Shown here: positions 17,237 to 27,255 of the stretch, one piece after another
Layout of the letters: every line of letters starts with the position of its first letter
Position numbering within the stretch: position 1 is the stretch's first letter
Source: Opitutus sp.
GTDB taxonomy: Bacteria > Verrucomicrobiota > Verrucomicrobiia > Opitutales > Opitutaceae
Direction: 5' to 3'
NCBI GenBank assembly: GCA_024998815.1
Contig: JACEUQ010000001.1
Coordinates: 1,302,001 to 1,366,000, forward strand
DNA length: 64,000 nucleotides
Notes under the pieces: model-generated
The model's database searches: none
Told to the model about the DNA's origin: nothing
Seen by the model: the letters and a program-made list of their open reading frames with translations, nothing else
Translations under genes and position numbers: made by a program

Positions 17237-17860
17237 TCAGGCGGCGCCGGGAACCGGCACCGACAGCTTCACTTCGCGCGTCGACTCGACCACGTGGTCA
17301 ACCAGGCCGTAAGCCTTGGCCTCGTAGGCGCTCAGGTAGTAATCGCGATCGGAATCCTTCTCAACCTGCTCGGCGGTTTTGCCGGTGTGTTTGGCAATAA
17401 CTCCGTTGAGCGTCTGGCGCCAACGCAGGATTTCCTTGGAGGCGATCATGATGTCGGCGGTCTGGCCACCGGCGCCACCGCTGGGCTGGTGGATCATCAC
17501 GCGGCTGTTGGGCAACGCGTAACGCTTGCCGGGGGTGCCGGCCGTGAGCAACACCGTCGCCATGCTGGCCGCCTGGCCGATGCAATAGGTGACGATGTCA
17601 CACTGCAGGAAGTTCATCGTGTCGTAGATGGCCATGCCACCGGTGACGACGCCACCCGGGGAGTTGATGTAGAAATGGATGTCTTTCTTGGAATCTTCCA
17701 TCTGCAGAAAAAGCATCTGCGCGATCACCACATTGGCGACCATGTCATCGATCGGCGAACCGATGAAAATGATGCGATCTTTGAGCAGACGGCTGAAAAC
17801 ATCCCATTGCCGCTCGCCGCGGCCGGTGTTCTCCAGAATGGTAGGGACGTAGTAACTCAC
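17237..17860 (-). CDS. clpP: ATP-dependent Clp protease proteolytic subunit ClpP
   Basis: 207 residues, normal for the family. The catalytic triad is visible: Ser in '[11 protein letters not shown]', His in '[10 protein letters not shown]' and Asp in '[19 protein letters not shown]'. '[20 protein letters not shown]' forms the oxyanion and substrate-binding strand. It assembles into the 14-mer that degrades substrates unfolded by ClpX. It lies 29 bp downstream of tig and is probably cotranscribed with it. Confidence 0.96.
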   Translation of the reverse strand: MSYYVPTILENTGRGERQWDVFSRLLKDRIIFIGSPIDDMVANVVIAQMLFLQMEDSKKDIHFYINSPGGVVTGGMAIYDTMNFLQCDIVTYCIGQAASMATVLLTAGTPGKRYALPNSRVMIHQPSGGAGGQTADIMIASKEILRWRQTLNGVIAKHTGKTAEQVEKDSDRDYYLSAYEAKAYGLVDHVVESTREVKLSVPVPGAA

Positions 17861-17889
17861 GGGTTTTTCCTTGGTTTACGGTGAACTGA

Positions 17890-19212
17890 TCACGCCTTCG
17901 CAGGGGCGGTCGTCACGGTAGCCTTGGACACCAGCAAATCAAGGGCCTTGTCGAAAATGATCGACTGCTGGATGGAGCGCAGCTTCTCGCGGTCCTTGGT
18001 CAGCTCTTTGACCAGCTTCTCGGGCTTCTGCTGGGTCATCATCGACTCGCGGTAGATGAAGGTGTCGATGTCGCGCTCGTTGACGGTGATCTTTTCCTGC
18101 TCGGCGATCTTGGCGAGGAGCAGCTGGGTCTTGACGCGGGTGCGGGCGGCAACGCTGGCGCTCTGGTGGAGGGCGGCCTTATCCTTCTCGAACTGCTCGG
18201 CGGGGACGCCGCGGCGCATGTTTTCCTCGATGAACTGGCGTAGCACGGACTGGGTCTCGGACTCGACCAGGCTCTCGGGGATGGCGAACTCGACCTTGGC
18301 GTTAAGCGCCTCGGAAACCTGACGGCGCTGGGCCTGGCGGTTCTCGTACTCCTTGCGGCCCTTCAGATTGTTGCGGACGTTAACCTTGAGGCTGTCGAGG
18401 TTGTCGGACTGGTTGGCTTTGAAGAAAGCCTCGTCCATGGGAGGCAGAACGCGCTCGCGGATTTCGAGGATCTCGACGGCGTAGACAGCGGTTTTACCAG
18501 CCAAGGCCGGCACTGCGGCGAACTCGGCGGGGAACGAAATGGTGATGTCCTTCTTGTTGCCCTTGGACAGGCCGGCGAGCTGCTTGCCCAAACCGGGGAT
18601 CAGCCCTTCGTTTTCGCCTTCAACCTCTTCCCACGTCTGGGGAACTTTGGCGTAGATCTGCTTATCGGCGACGATTTCGAGAATGGATTGGCCATCAATG
18701 GTGCCTTCGTAGGCGAGTTTCACGTAGTCGGCCTTGGCGGCGGCGCGCTCGGCGACCTTGAAGTCGGCACGCTCGGAGCGCATGCCCTCGATGACCTTCT
18801 CGACCTCGGCATCGGTGGACTCGACGGACTGGATCTCGGTGGAGAGATTGGAGTAGTCGGGCAGCGTGAAGGTGGGGCGCACGTCGAGCGTGATGGTGAT
18901 GGTGGCCGGTTGATCGACGGCGATGGTGCCCTCCTGAACATCGGTGATGTTGAGTGCTTCGAGCTTGGACTGCTCGAGGCCGCCACGGTAGGCCTTGGAC
19001 ATGACCTTCTGTTTGAACTCTTCGCTGATCTCCTTGCTGTAGCGCTTGATGATCATAGCGGCAGGAGCCTTGCCGGGACGGAAGCCGGGCAGACGGGCCT
19101 GCTTGGAAATCTCTCCGACCACGGCTTTGTGTTCGGCAGCGACTTCAGCTTGGTCGAGGGTAACGACTAGGCTTTTACGGGTTTCGGAGACGTCTTTGAT
19201 TTCGATGTTCAC
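17890..19212 (-). CDS. tig: Trigger factor, ribosome-associated chaperone
   Basis: About 440 residues from a GTG at 19212 whose product begins (V/M)NIEIKDVSETRKSLVVTL, the expected trigger-factor N-terminus; a TTG at 19254 would add 14 residues. The ribosome-binding signature 'LPGFRPGKAPAAMI' is near residue 50. A PPIase (FKBP-like) domain spans about 150-250 ('YVKLAYEGTIDG'), and a long helical C-terminal chaperone domain follows. It is the first gene of the tig-clpP unit and is divergent from tsaB. Confidence 0.93.
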   Translation of the reverse strand: MNIEIKDVSETRKSLVVTLDQAEVAAEHKAVVGEISKQARLPGFRPGKAPAAMIIKRYSKEISEEFKQKVMSKAYRGGLEQSKLEALNITDVQEGTIAVDQPATITITLDVRPTFTLPDYSNLSTEIQSVESTDAEVEKVIEGMRSERADFKVAERAAAKADYVKLAYEGTIDGQSILEIVADKQIYAKVPQTWEEVEGENEGLIPGLGKQLAGLSKGNKKDITISFPAEFAAVPALAGKTAVYAVEILEIRERVLPPMDEAFFKANQSDNLDSLKVNVRNNLKGRKEYENRQAQRRQVSEALNAKVEFAIPESLVESETQSVLRQFIEENMRRGVPAEQFEKDKAALHQSASVAARTRVKTQLLLAKIAEQEKITVNERDIDTFIYRESMMTQQKPEKLVKELTKDREKLRSIQQSIIFDKALDLLVSKATVTTAPAKA

Positions 19213-19337
19213 AGTAGGAAAAAGTCGGAGGGTTTTGTTGGTAGAATTGGCCAAAATACGCGGCGCCCTTCGTCGCGGTCAATGCCTGATTCTCCGCGCT
19301 TGAAAGCCGCGCCCAGGGCCAGCTTGATGCCACGCTC

Positions 19338-20003
19338 ATGCCCAGCCTCCGCCAACTGCTCGCCGCACACCCCACCCTGCTCCTGATCGATTCCGCCTCG
19401 GCGCGCGTTCAGGCCGGGCTCTGGACTCCGGGCGCCGCCGCACCCGTTTGGCAACACAGCGACACCGAGGCCGGCACCGGCATCTTCGCCTGTGTCGAGG
19501 CGCTGCTCAACCAGGCCGGCCGGCGTATCGCCGAAGTCGATGCGTTTGTTTTTTGCGAAGGCCCGGGATCGGTCCTGGGCATCCGCACCGCCGCCGTGGC
19601 GCTGCGCACCTGGCGCGTGATCAACCCCAGCGCCGCCACCTACACCTACCAGAGTCTCGACTTGGTGGCCCGTTCGCTTGGCCGCCCCGAGCTCAGCGTG
19701 ATCGCCGACGCCCGCCGCGACACCTGGCACGTTGCCCAACTTGGCCAAGCGCTGCGCCGCGTGCCATCGGCCGAGTTGGCGGGCGAATGCGTCATGCCGG
19801 AGTTTTTCCGCCACTGGACGCCGCTGCCGGCCGGGCTAGGAACAACCCGCTACGACGTGGCCGCATTGTTGAAAAACCTGCCGAACGAGGACCTGTTTCG
19901 CGCTGTGACCGAGCCCGATGCGTTTTCGCACGAGGAACCGAGCTACGTAACGTGGACTCCGCAAATCCACCAAGCCCCGGCGCCACGCCCGGCTTCAATT
20001 TAA
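19338..20003 (+). CDS. tsaB: tRNA threonylcarbamoyladenosine synthesis protein TsaB-like
   Basis: 221 residues. It has the ASKHA-fold start 'TLLLIDSASARVQAGL' and the TsaB glycine motif 'CEGPGSVLGIRTAAVALRTW' (usually GPGSFTGLR). TsaB is the inactive TsaD paralogue that scaffolds TsaD and TsaE to make t6A37 in tRNAs. Its partner tsaE lies three genes downstream in the same run (tsaB-alr-thiL-tsaE); tsaD is not in the window. The stop is followed after one base by the alr start. Confidence 0.85.
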   Translation: MPSLRQLLAAHPTLLLIDSASARVQAGLWTPGAAAPVWQHSDTEAGTGIFACVEALLNQAGRRIAEVDAFVFCEGPGSVLGIRTAAVALRTWRVINPSAATYTYQSLDLVARSLGRPELSVIADARRDTWHVAQLGQALRRVPSAELAGECVMPEFFRHWTPLPAGLGTTRYDVAALLKNLPNEDLFRAVTEPDAFSHEEPSYVTWTPQIHQAPAPRPASI

Positions 20004-20004
20004 C

Positions 20005-21153
20005 ATGTCCACTGCTTCCCGTTTACCGCTGCGTTGCTGGGCCGAGATCGATCTCGCCGTGCTGGAGCGCAACCTGCGCCTGATCCGCGCCTCCCTGCCC
20101 GACCACATGCGTTATGTGGCGGTGATCAAGGCCGACGCCTACGGCCACGGCCTGCCGCAAACCGCCGCCCGACTCATGCACGCAGGCGCCGACCTGTTTG
20201 CCGTGGCCAACTTGGCTGAAGCCGCCGCCCTGCGCGAAATCGGCCCCGGCTGGCCCGTGCTTCTGCTCAGCCCACTGCTACCTGAAGAAGACCGCCACGT
20301 GCTCGATTACGATGTCGCCGTTACCATTTCGTCGGAGGCCGAAGTCACCCGGCTCGACAACGCAGCCCGCGCCGCCGGACGCTCCTTAACCGTCCACCTT
20401 AAAATCGACACCGGCATGGGCCGCCTCGGCGTGTGGTACGAAAAAGCCCCGGCGCTGTATCTAAAAATCCGTGAAGCCACGCACCTGCGTTTGGCGGGGG
20501 TTTTCACTCATTTTTCTAGTTCCGACGATGACGCGGTCTTCACCGCCGAACAGCGCCGCCGCTTCCTTAACGCGCTCCAAGCATGCCCCGGCATCGATCT
20601 CGGAGCGCTGCTGATCCACGCCGACAACAGTGCCGGACTGGAAACAATTGAAGTCGCCGGGCCCTTCAACGCCGTGCGCGTGGGACTGCTCCAATTCGGC
20701 ATCATGCCCCACGCCGACTCGCTGCTCGCGCAAGTTCAAGCCGAGCCCGTATTCAGTTTCCACACTCGCATCGCCTTGGTGAAACAACTCCCGGCCGGCA
20801 CCGCCGTCAGCTACGGGCGCACGTGCTCACTCAAACGGGATTCCACAGTCGCGATCCTCGCCGCTGGCTATGGCGACGGCGTCGCCCGCGCCGCGAGCAA
20901 TCGGGGCCACGTGCTCATTCGCGGAAAACGCTGCCCGATTCTCGGCCGCGTCACCATGGACCAGACCATCGTCGACGTGACCGATGTCCCCGGTGTCGAA
21001 ACCGGCGACCCGGTCGTTCTTGTGGGTCGCCAGCAGGACGAGCAGATCGGCCTGACCGAGTTCAGCCGTTGGGCGGACACGATACCCTGGGAAACACTCA
21101 CCTCGGTGACCAAACGCGTCCCGCGCCTCTACCGCACCTCGCTCGGGCTTTGA
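20005..21153 (+). CDS. alr: Alanine racemase
   Basis: 382 residues. A PLP-dependent fold-type III enzyme that supplies D-alanine for peptidoglycan. The PLP lysine lies in 'VAVIKADAYGHG' near residue 40. The opposing catalytic tyrosine lies in 'GTAVSYGRTCSL' near 270. 'KIDTGMGRLG', 'TMDQTIVDVTDVP' and 'GDPVVLVG' are further conserved blocks. It starts one base after the tsaB stop, so the two are translated as neighbours in one mRNA. Confidence 0.95.
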   Translation: MSTASRLPLRCWAEIDLAVLERNLRLIRASLPDHMRYVAVIKADAYGHGLPQTAARLMHAGADLFAVANLAEAAALREIGPGWPVLLLSPLLPEEDRHVLDYDVAVTISSEAEVTRLDNAARAAGRSLTVHLKIDTGMGRLGVWYEKAPALYLKIREATHLRLAGVFTHFSSSDDDAVFTAEQRRRFLNALQACPGIDLGALLIHADNSAGLETIEVAGPFNAVRVGLLQFGIMPHADSLLAQVQAEPVFSFHTRIALVKQLPAGTAVSYGRTCSLKRDSTVAILAAGYGDGVARAASNRGHVLIRGKRCPILGRVTMDQTIVDVTDVPGVETGDPVVLVGRQQDEQIGLTEFSRWADTIPWETLTSVTKRVPRLYRTSLGL

Positions 21154-21199
21154 TCCCAGCCGTCCGCATAACAGCTCCGTCCGCCCTTCGCTCACCGCA

Positions 21200-22147
21200 A
21201 TGCAGCCCTTCACCGCCACCCCCGCCGAATCCGTCCGCTCGCTCGGCGAACTCGGGTTGATCGCGGCGATTCGTCGCTGGCTGGGAACCGCCTCGCCGCC
21301 TGAGCCCTTTGGGATCGGTGACGACTGCGCGGTGCTACCGGCCTCGCGTCACCGCCAATTGGTGACAGTCGACCCGGTGGTTTACGGCGAACATTTTGAT
21401 GACTCCATTCCGCCGCGCGCCGTCGCCGCCAAATTACTCAAACGCAACCTGAGCGACATCGCCGCCATGGGTGGCCGCCCCCGCGCCGCCGTCATCGCCC
21501 TCGCCCTCGATGAAACCGTGAGTACGCGCTGGCTGGAGCAATTTTACCGCGGGCTCGCCGCCACCGCCCGCACCTACGCGGTGAGCATCGTTGGCGGCGA
21601 CATTACCCGGCAAAAAGGCGGACTCGCCGCCACCCTCACGCTGATCGGCGAGGTCAATGGCCCGCGTGTCCTCACCAGAAAAGGCGCGAAAACAGGTGAC
21701 TGGATTTTCGTTACCGGCACGCTCGGCGGCAGCATCCTCGGCCACCATCACCGGTTTACGCCCCGCCTAGCCGAAGGCGCTTGGCTGGCCGGACGCCGCG
21801 AAGTCCGCTCGCTCATGGATGTGAGCGACGGGTTGGCCAAAGACCTGCCTGCGCTCACGCCAACGGCTGCGGTACCCTCGTTGTGCCCCCCCGCCATTCC
21901 TATCAGCGCTGCAGCTCGAACCCTCGCGCGACGCGACGGCCGCTCGGCCTTGGACCACGCACTGAGCGACGGCGAGGACTTTGAACTGCTCTTCACCGTC
22001 GCGGCCCGCGCCGATCGCGCCGCACTCGAAACGGCGTGGCGCAAAAAATTCCGCACGCGACTCACCTGCATCGGCCGTTTCACTCGAACCCTCGAAGCGG
22101 GCGCGCTGCCGCTCGAAAACTTTAAAGGCTATGAACATCTTCGCTAA
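21200..22147 (+). CDS. thiL: Thiamine-monophosphate kinase ThiL
   Basis: 315 residues. It phosphorylates thiamine phosphate to the active cofactor TPP. Family motifs are present: '[12 protein letters not shown]' (Mg/ATP-binding aspartates), '[24 protein letters not shown]', 'SIVGGDITR', 'VTGTLGGS' and '[12 protein letters not shown]'. The C-terminus '[12 protein letters not shown]' matches the family. It lies apart from the thiamine operon at 31-38 kb and overlaps the next gene (tsaE) by 17 nt. Confidence 0.93.
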   Translation: MQPFTATPAESVRSLGELGLIAAIRRWLGTASPPEPFGIGDDCAVLPASRHRQLVTVDPVVYGEHFDDSIPPRAVAAKLLKRNLSDIAAMGGRPRAAVIALALDETVSTRWLEQFYRGLAATARTYAVSIVGGDITRQKGGLAATLTLIGEVNGPRVLTRKGAKTGDWIFVTGTLGGSILGHHHRFTPRLAEGAWLAGRREVRSLMDVSDGLAKDLPALTPTAAVPSLCPPAIPISAAARTLARRDGRSALDHALSDGEDFELLFTVAARADRAALETAWRKKFRTRLTCIGRFTRTLEAGALPLENFKGYEHLR

Positions 22148-22565
22148 ACTGCGCGCAGGCGTTGTGACCACCTCCGCCGACGAAAGCCACGCGCTGGCGC
22201 TGGAGTTAGCTGCGGCACTGCCGCCCGACACCACCTTGGCGCTGCACGGCGATCTCGGCGTGGGCAAAACCACTTTTGTTCAAGGCCTCGCCCGTGGCCT
22301 AGGAGTGACCGCACCGGTGACGAGCCCGACGTTTAACATTTTTACGCTCTACCGAGGCGAGTCGCGCACGCTGGTGCACATGGACGCCTACCGCCTCGAA
22401 AACGACCGGCAAATCGACGCCTTGATGCTGGAGGATTTTTTGGTGAGCCCGTGGTGTTTGGCGGTGGAGTGGCCGGAAAAAATCGCCGGCTGGATCCCGG
22501 CCAACGCGCTGCACCTCGACCTCGGCATCACTTCAGAACAGCACCACACGGTGCGGCTGCGGTAG
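22131..22565 (+). CDS. tsaE: tRNA threonylcarbamoyladenosine synthesis ATPase TsaE
   Basis: 144 residues, the usual small size. The P-loop '[22 protein letters not shown]', the switch-like '[14 protein letters not shown]' and '[10 protein letters not shown]' define TsaE, and the C-terminal '[17 protein letters not shown]' is also typical. It drives the t6A complex cycle with TsaB and TsaD. The start at 22131 lies inside thiL (17-nt overlap), indicating translational coupling. Confidence 0.93.
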   Translation: MNIFAKLRAGVVTTSADESHALALELAAALPPDTTLALHGDLGVGKTTFVQGLARGLGVTAPVTSPTFNIFTLYRGESRTLVHMDAYRLENDRQIDALMLEDFLVSPWCLAVEWPEKIAGWIPANALHLDLGITSEQHHTVRLR

Positions 22566-22579
22566 TCGCAACAGGGCGC

Positions 22580-23872
22580 TCAAAACCGGGGCTGCTTGGC
22601 CCCTGTTTTGCCGGCTGCATCCACCCGCGCGCGCAACGCAGCACGGTTGACCTTGCCCTGCGCGTTACGCGGCCAGTCGGGTACGGCGACGTAACGCTTG
22701 GGGCGCTTGTACGCGGCGAGTTGCCCCAACTCAGGCTCCGCAGCCAACGCGCCATCGCACGCCGGATAACAAGCCACCACCACCTCACCCCAAACTGCAT
22801 CGGCCACGCCGACCACCATCACATCCGAAAAAAAGTTGTCCTGCCGCAGGGCCGCCTCCACCTCCGCCGGATCCACTTTCTCGCCACCGCTGATAATCAG
22901 CGCATCGCGCCGCCCGAGCACCCGCAGGCTGCCCTGGCTGTCGAATCTCCCCAAATCCTCCGTCGCCCATGACTCGCCTGTGCGTGTTTCCGGCCAGTAC
23001 CCACGAAACAACGACGCCCCGCCGAGCACGATCCGCCCGTCCTCGTCAGCGGCCAACGCCAGCCGCGCATGAGGCAACACCGTGCCGCAACCGCGTCCGC
23101 CTGCCAATAATTCCTCCGGTCGCAGCGCAGTGATCATCGCGGCGGTTTCCGTCATCCCGTAGGCAAACGCCAGGGGCAACCGCGCGCGCGCACCTGCTTC
23201 GATCAACTCCGGCCAGGCCGGCCCGCCGCCCACAAACACCGCCCTAAAACCGCGCAACCATGCCTCTGCTTCAGCGTTGCCCAACAGGCGCTGCAACTGC
23301 GTCGGCACCAGCGACAGAAACCAATCGCCCTTCCCCAACGGCAGCACCGGACGCTCGCCCGCCTCCACCGCTTTCCAACTCCACGGCAGATAAGTTCCCC
23401 CGGTCATCACGGTGCGCATCCACGCCATCAGCCCGCTCACGTGATGAAGCGGAAGCAACCCAACGGCGTTCACTTGAGTGACGCCAAAATATGTGCAAAA
23501 ACCGCGCACAGCCGCCGCCAACGTAACCGAGTCGTGACGGGCGAGACGCAGGTTTCCCGACGAACCGCCCGTGGGAATGCATAACCAGCCGCGGTCCAAC
23601 TGCGCCAGTTGGCCACCCGCCGCCTGCAACCCCGCCTCCGTCGACTCAGGCAACGGCGTCTGCGCAATGATCGCCTGAAACTGCGCGCGTTCGACTTCGC
23701 CCCAATTTGGGTCGGCCAAAAACACCGACCCGCGTGCGGCCACCGCCTCGGCAAAGCGCGCGATAAACCGAGCTGGTTCACGCTCCGCAACCACCACGCC
23801 CATCGCCGCCGATCCCTCGGTAAACGGCGGCGGGATCGCACCGAGCAAGCGGATCAATTCAGCGCGTTCCAC
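22580..23872 (-). CDS. menE: o-Succinylbenzoate-CoA ligase (MenE), ANL superfamily
   Basis: 430 residues, short for an acyl-CoA synthetase as is usual for MenE. Motifs: the phosphate loop 'CIPTGGSSGNLRLARHD', 'GLLPLHHVSGLMAWMRTV', the adenine motif 'AFAYGMTETAAMI', 'GRRDALIISGGEKVDPAEVE' and the catalytic lysine in 'PRNAQGKVNRAAL'. It activates o-succinylbenzoate to its CoA ester, the MenB precursor. The start overlaps the end of menC by 19 nt, so the two are coupled. Confidence 0.9.
   Translation of the reverse strand: MERAELIRLLGAIPPPFTEGSAAMGVVVAEREPARFIARFAEAVAARGSVFLADPNWGEVERAQFQAIIAQTPLPESTEAGLQAAGGQLAQLDRGWLCIPTGGSSGNLRLARHDSVTLAAAVRGFCTYFGVTQVNAVGLLPLHHVSGLMAWMRTVMTGGTYLPWSWKAVEAGERPVLPLGKGDWFLSLVPTQLQRLLGNAEAEAWLRGFRAVFVGGGPAWPELIEAGARARLPLAFAYGMTETAAMITALRPEELLAGGRGCGTVLPHARLALAADEDGRIVLGGASLFRGYWPETRTGESWATEDLGRFDSQGSLRVLGRRDALIISGGEKVDPAEVEAALRQDNFFSDVMVVGVADAVWGEVVVACYPACDGALAAEPELGQLAAYKRPKRYVAVPDWPRNAQGKVNRAALRARVDAAGKTGAKQPRF
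22582..22609. terminator. Bidirectional hairpin at the tsaE/menE convergence
   Basis: AAAAC-x-GGGGC-TGCTTG-GCCCC-x-GTTTT forms a nearly symmetric hairpin, 17 nt past the tsaE stop. It overlaps the last codons of convergent menE (…GAKQPRF). A short U-run flanks each side, so it could terminate both transcripts. Confidence 0.55.
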
Positions 23873-24939
23873 ACGGCCTCCGGGTCGAGTCTCGCCACAT
23901 CTTCGGCGCGGAAAAACGGCGCGGAAAACGGACCGTTAAACGCGTTATCGGCAAACAGCGGCCAGACCCCGCAACCGAGCGCACGCGGCTTTTCCACGGG
24001 CCAAGCGAACGCACGCCGCAGGATGGCTTGCGCGCCCACCGCCGTCTCCAGCGCCGTGGAAAACACCACATCGGCGCGCGCCGCAGCGAGACGCGCCAGC
24101 ATGACTTCCGCATCGCCCAGCAGCGCGGGTTTGATCACCCACACGCCCCGCCAATCGGCCGCCAACCAGCGCTCAATGTCGCTCGCCCCCACCAGCGATT
24201 CATCCAGCGCAATCGGGGTCGGGTAATCCGCCGCCAAGCCTCGCAGCACGTCTTCCATGCGCCGCACCTCCGTCACGCCGTATTTAGACGGAGCGAAACA
24301 CGGCTGCTCGATAAATTCGATGGGGCAGTCGGCGGCACGGTTTAACCAGCGAGCGGCGACCTTTGCCTCCCACGCCCCATTGGCGTCGAGGCGGAGTTTC
24401 GCGCCGTCGGGCAAGGCGGCGATCACGTCGTCGAGCAGCGCGAGTTCGTCGGCGGGATCAGCGACGCCGACCTTCCACTTAAACGTACGAAAACCGAGTT
24501 CCGCTTTGGGTAAAATCGCCGCCAGGGCCGCGCGTCCGGCCGGGAGCAAGGCGGCGACCGGCAAATAGGGGGCGGAGGGCGACGGGAGTGGCACGGGCGT
24601 CCCGCCCGTGTTGCCTGATTGCTCCTGCAGATCGCGCGCCCCCGCCACCCGCGCCAACGCTTCCGCCAGCGCAAAGCGCAGGCAGCCCAACCGCACCGGA
24701 ACGGCGGCGAGTTGCTCCGGCGTGACCCATTCACCGAGGGCTGCGAGTGATGCGGTGATCTCGTCGAGCGACTCGGTGCCAAACCAGGGAATCGGCGCGG
24801 CCTCCCCCAGACCGGTTTGTCCCGACTCGGTGATGAGGCGCACGATCAGACCTTCGCGCACCGCCCAAAAGCCATGCGCCGTTCGCAACGGCGTGCGAAA
24901 CGGCAAAGCATAGGTGCGAAAAGAGAGGCGCAGGCGCAT
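23854..24939 (-). CDS. menC: o-Succinylbenzoate synthase (MenC), enolase superfamily
   Basis: About 361 residues from the ATG at 24939; an in-frame start 108 nt upstream is unlikely because the family motif 'RLSFRTYALPFRTPLRTAHG' begins right here. The catalytic pair 'FKWKVGV' (Lys), metal ligands 'LRLDANGAW' (Asp), 'IEFIEQPC' (Glu) and 'IALDESL' (Asp), and the second Lys in 'VIKPALLG' are all present. It dehydrates SHCHC to o-succinylbenzoate. It is upstream of and overlaps menE. Confidence 0.9.
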   Translation of the reverse strand: MRLRLSFRTYALPFRTPLRTAHGFWAVREGLIVRLITESGQTGLGEAAPIPWFGTESLDEITASLAALGEWVTPEQLAAVPVRLGCLRFALAEALARVAGARDLQEQSGNTGGTPVPLPSPSAPYLPVAALLPAGRAALAAILPKAELGFRTFKWKVGVADPADELALLDDVIAALPDGAKLRLDANGAWEAKVAARWLNRAADCPIEFIEQPCFAPSKYGVTEVRRMEDVLRGLAADYPTPIALDESLVGASDIERWLAADWRGVWVIKPALLGDAEVMLARLAAARADVVFSTALETAVGAQAILRRAFAWPVEKPRALGCGVWPLFADNAFNGPFSAPFFRAEDVARLDPEAVWNALN

Positions 24940-25142
24940 GGCGTGAGTTAATGGAACACGGCTGAAATTTTCGTGATTAAGAGCTGCAGCTGAACAAAGA
25001 AAAGCCTCCAGCGTCGTTTTATTCCCCAGCGGTTGCGCCGCAATCAAGCCGCCATGCGCCGCCTGATTTCACCGACACCTCGCATAGTGCCAAAAAAACT
25101 TTGCGCTTTGGCGGGCGGGGCCTACTCCCTTCTCGGCAACTT

Positions 25143-26723
25143 ATGACAATGGTTGCCACGTCCCTAGCTCACGCGTTCGACGCCGAATTTTATCAGCCCG
25201 CCGACATCTTCTTTCGGGCCAATCTGCCCGTCGCACTCACCTTCGACGACGTCTCACTGGCAACGCTTTACTCGGAGATTCTGCCCAAGGACGCCGACAC
25301 TTCGACCGCCCTGTCCGACGCCCTCCGGCTTTCCATTCCGGTTATCTCGTCCGACATGGACACCGTCACCGAGGCACGCATGGCCATCTCTATGGCGCTT
25401 AACGGCGGCCTTGGTTTGATCCATTACAACATGCCCGCGCGCGACCAGGTGAAGGAAGTCGCCCGCGTCAAACGCCACATTCACGGGCTCATTCAAGACC
25501 CGATTACCGTCTCGCCGCACCAGTTGGTCGGCGACGTGCTCGCCCTCGTCGAGAACCGCAAATTCGATTTCCGCACCTTCCCTGTCGTCGATGAGGCCGG
25601 TAAACTCGTCGGCCTGCTCTCCGGCAGCACCGTGCGCGACCGCTACAAAACCAAATCGGTGGCTGAGGCGATGACTCCCCGCCGCGACATCCTCACCATC
25701 CACGAAAAAGCCCTCCAGCCCGACCCGATCAAGGCGGCCGACGCCTTCTTCAGCGAGCACATGGGCATCCACAAAATGCTCGTGGTGGATGACAACGATC
25801 GGCTCCGGGGCTTGGTCACGTTCTCGGATATCGACCGCATCCTCTCTGAATCGAAATCGCGCCGGAAGCCGTCCCGCGACAATGATTTTCGCCTCGTAGT
25901 CGGGGCTGCAATCGCCCCGGTGCGCCTGCCGGACGGCTCGCTCGATCGCGACAAAATCATCACCCACGTCGGCCAATTGGTGGACGAGCACATCGACGCG
26001 GTGGCGGTTTCCACTGCCCACGGTCACACCGCCGGAGTAGGCGACATCGTTAAACTGGTGCGCGAAGCCTTCCCGCACCTGACGATCATCGCGGGCAACG
26101 TGACCAGCGCCTCCGGCGTCGATTACCTCGCTTCATGCGGCGCCAGCGCGATCAAAGTCGGCCAGGGGCCCGGTTCTATCTGCACCACCCGCGTCGTCGC
26201 CGGCGTGGGTATTCCGCAGCTGACGGCGCTCTACGTGGCCGCCCAAGGAGCCAAAGCCCGTGGCGTTAAAATCATCGCCGACGGCGGCATCACCAAGTCG
26301 GGAGACATCGTCAAAGCTCTCACGATCGCCGATGCGGTAATCTTGGGCGGACTGTTGGCGGGTTGCCGCGAGGCGCCGGGCGAAATCATGGAGATCAACG
26401 GCAAGCTCTTTAAACAGTACCGCGGCATGGGTTCGATCAGCGCGATGAAGGCCGGCAGCGCGGCGCGTTACGGCCACGACAAAACCGACACCTCCCGCAA
26501 ACTCACCGCCGAGGGCATCGAGGCGCTTAAGGAAGTCTCCGGTTCGGCTGACGAGGTGCTCGCCACCTTGGTCGGCGGCGTGCAAAGCGGCATGGGTTAC
26601 CTGGGGGCCAAGGATCTCGCCACCCTGCGCTCAAAGGCCCGCTACATCCGCGTGTCACCGGCCGGCCAGAAAGAAGCCGCACCTCACGACGTAGTGGAAA
26701 TTAAGACACAGACCAAGGGGTAA
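25143..26723 (+). CDS. guaB: Inosine-5'-monophosphate dehydrogenase
   Basis: About 526 residues from the ATG at 25143; a TTG further upstream is less likely. It oxidises IMP to XMP, the committed step to GTP. Two CBS domains (about 115-240) interrupt the TIM barrel. The catalytic-cysteine loop is '[21 protein letters not shown]'. '[17 protein letters not shown]' and the flap '[21 protein letters not shown]' follow, and '[15 protein letters not shown]' is the N-terminal signature. It has about 30 extra N-terminal residues compared with short bacterial forms. Confidence 0.95.
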   Translation: MTMVATSLAHAFDAEFYQPADIFFRANLPVALTFDDVSLATLYSEILPKDADTSTALSDALRLSIPVISSDMDTVTEARMAISMALNGGLGLIHYNMPARDQVKEVARVKRHIHGLIQDPITVSPHQLVGDVLALVENRKFDFRTFPVVDEAGKLVGLLSGSTVRDRYKTKSVAEAMTPRRDILTIHEKALQPDPIKAADAFFSEHMGIHKMLVVDDNDRLRGLVTFSDIDRILSESKSRRKPSRDNDFRLVVGAAIAPVRLPDGSLDRDKIITHVGQLVDEHIDAVAVSTAHGHTAGVGDIVKLVREAFPHLTIIAGNVTSASGVDYLASCGASAIKVGQGPGSICTTRVVAGVGIPQLTALYVAAQGAKARGVKIIADGGITKSGDIVKALTIADAVILGGLLAGCREAPGEIMEINGKLFKQYRGMGSISAMKAGSAARYGHDKTDTSRKLTAEGIEALKEVSGSADEVLATLVGGVQSGMGYLGAKDLATLRSKARYIRVSPAGQKEAAPHDVVEIKTQTKG

Positions 26724-26727
26724 GCCG

Positions 26728-26766
26728 AAAAAAAGGGGCGGAGGAGGCTCTCGCCCGCTCCGTCCC
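26728..26766 (-). terminator. Terminator after the lipoprotein gene
   Basis: On the minus strand GGGGACGGAG pairs imperfectly with CTCCGCCCC (one bulge), followed by a run of about seven U. It lies just past the stop at 26777 and also faces the end of guaB. Confidence 0.6.
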
Positions 26767-26776
26767 CACTGCCGTT

Positions 26777-27238
26777 TTACCGAACTGGAAGCGCACTGAA
26801 CCCGGCAAAGAAACTCGCGTACAGCGGGTGGTCGCGCAACGAGGTCTCGATTCCCTGCCCTGCCCCTTTGTCGAAATCATCCTCGATGATTTCGGTGAAC
26901 AAAACCGCGAGCTCCGTGCCGCCCTCCGCAGTAGCAACAAGGCGAACCTTGATCGTCTGCTGGCGACTCCCGCGGAGCCGATCATCGCTCGTCAACCGAC
27001 TCACCCCGTCGAGTACACCTTGAGCGGCCCCGGCCCGGGTAATCCGGAACCCAAGCCGCTCGGCGTTTGCACGGGCAACGTCGAACACCGAACGAAGGTC
27101 GGCGGCATAAACCCGCCGAACATAGGTCGGTCCGGTGAACTTTTCCTTCACGCTGGCGGCCACTTCATGGCGCGTGGATTCGCAGCCGCCGAGGGCCAGA
27201 CAAACAGCGGCAAGTAAGAAACGGACGGTCGATTTCAT
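26777..27238 (-). CDS. Putative lipoprotein of unknown function
   Basis: 153 residues from the ATG at 27238. The N-terminal 'MKSTVRFLLAAVCLALGGCES' is a type II signal peptide with lipobox LGGC (Cys about residue 19). The mature part of about 130 residues reads like a small alpha/beta domain ('VFDVARANAERLGFRI', 'TIKVRLVATAEGGTELAVLFTEI'). No family is recognised with confidence. It starts 17 bp after the aguA stop, so it may be the last gene of that unit. Confidence 0.75.
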   Translation of the reverse strand: MKSTVRFLLAAVCLALGGCESTRHEVAASVKEKFTGPTYVRRVYAADLRSVFDVARANAERLGFRITRAGAAQGVLDGVSRLTSDDRLRGSRQQTIKVRLVATAEGGTELAVLFTEIIEDDFDKGAGQGIETSLRDHPLYASFFAGFSALPVR

Positions 27239-27255
27239 TGAAAAAAAGACGGACT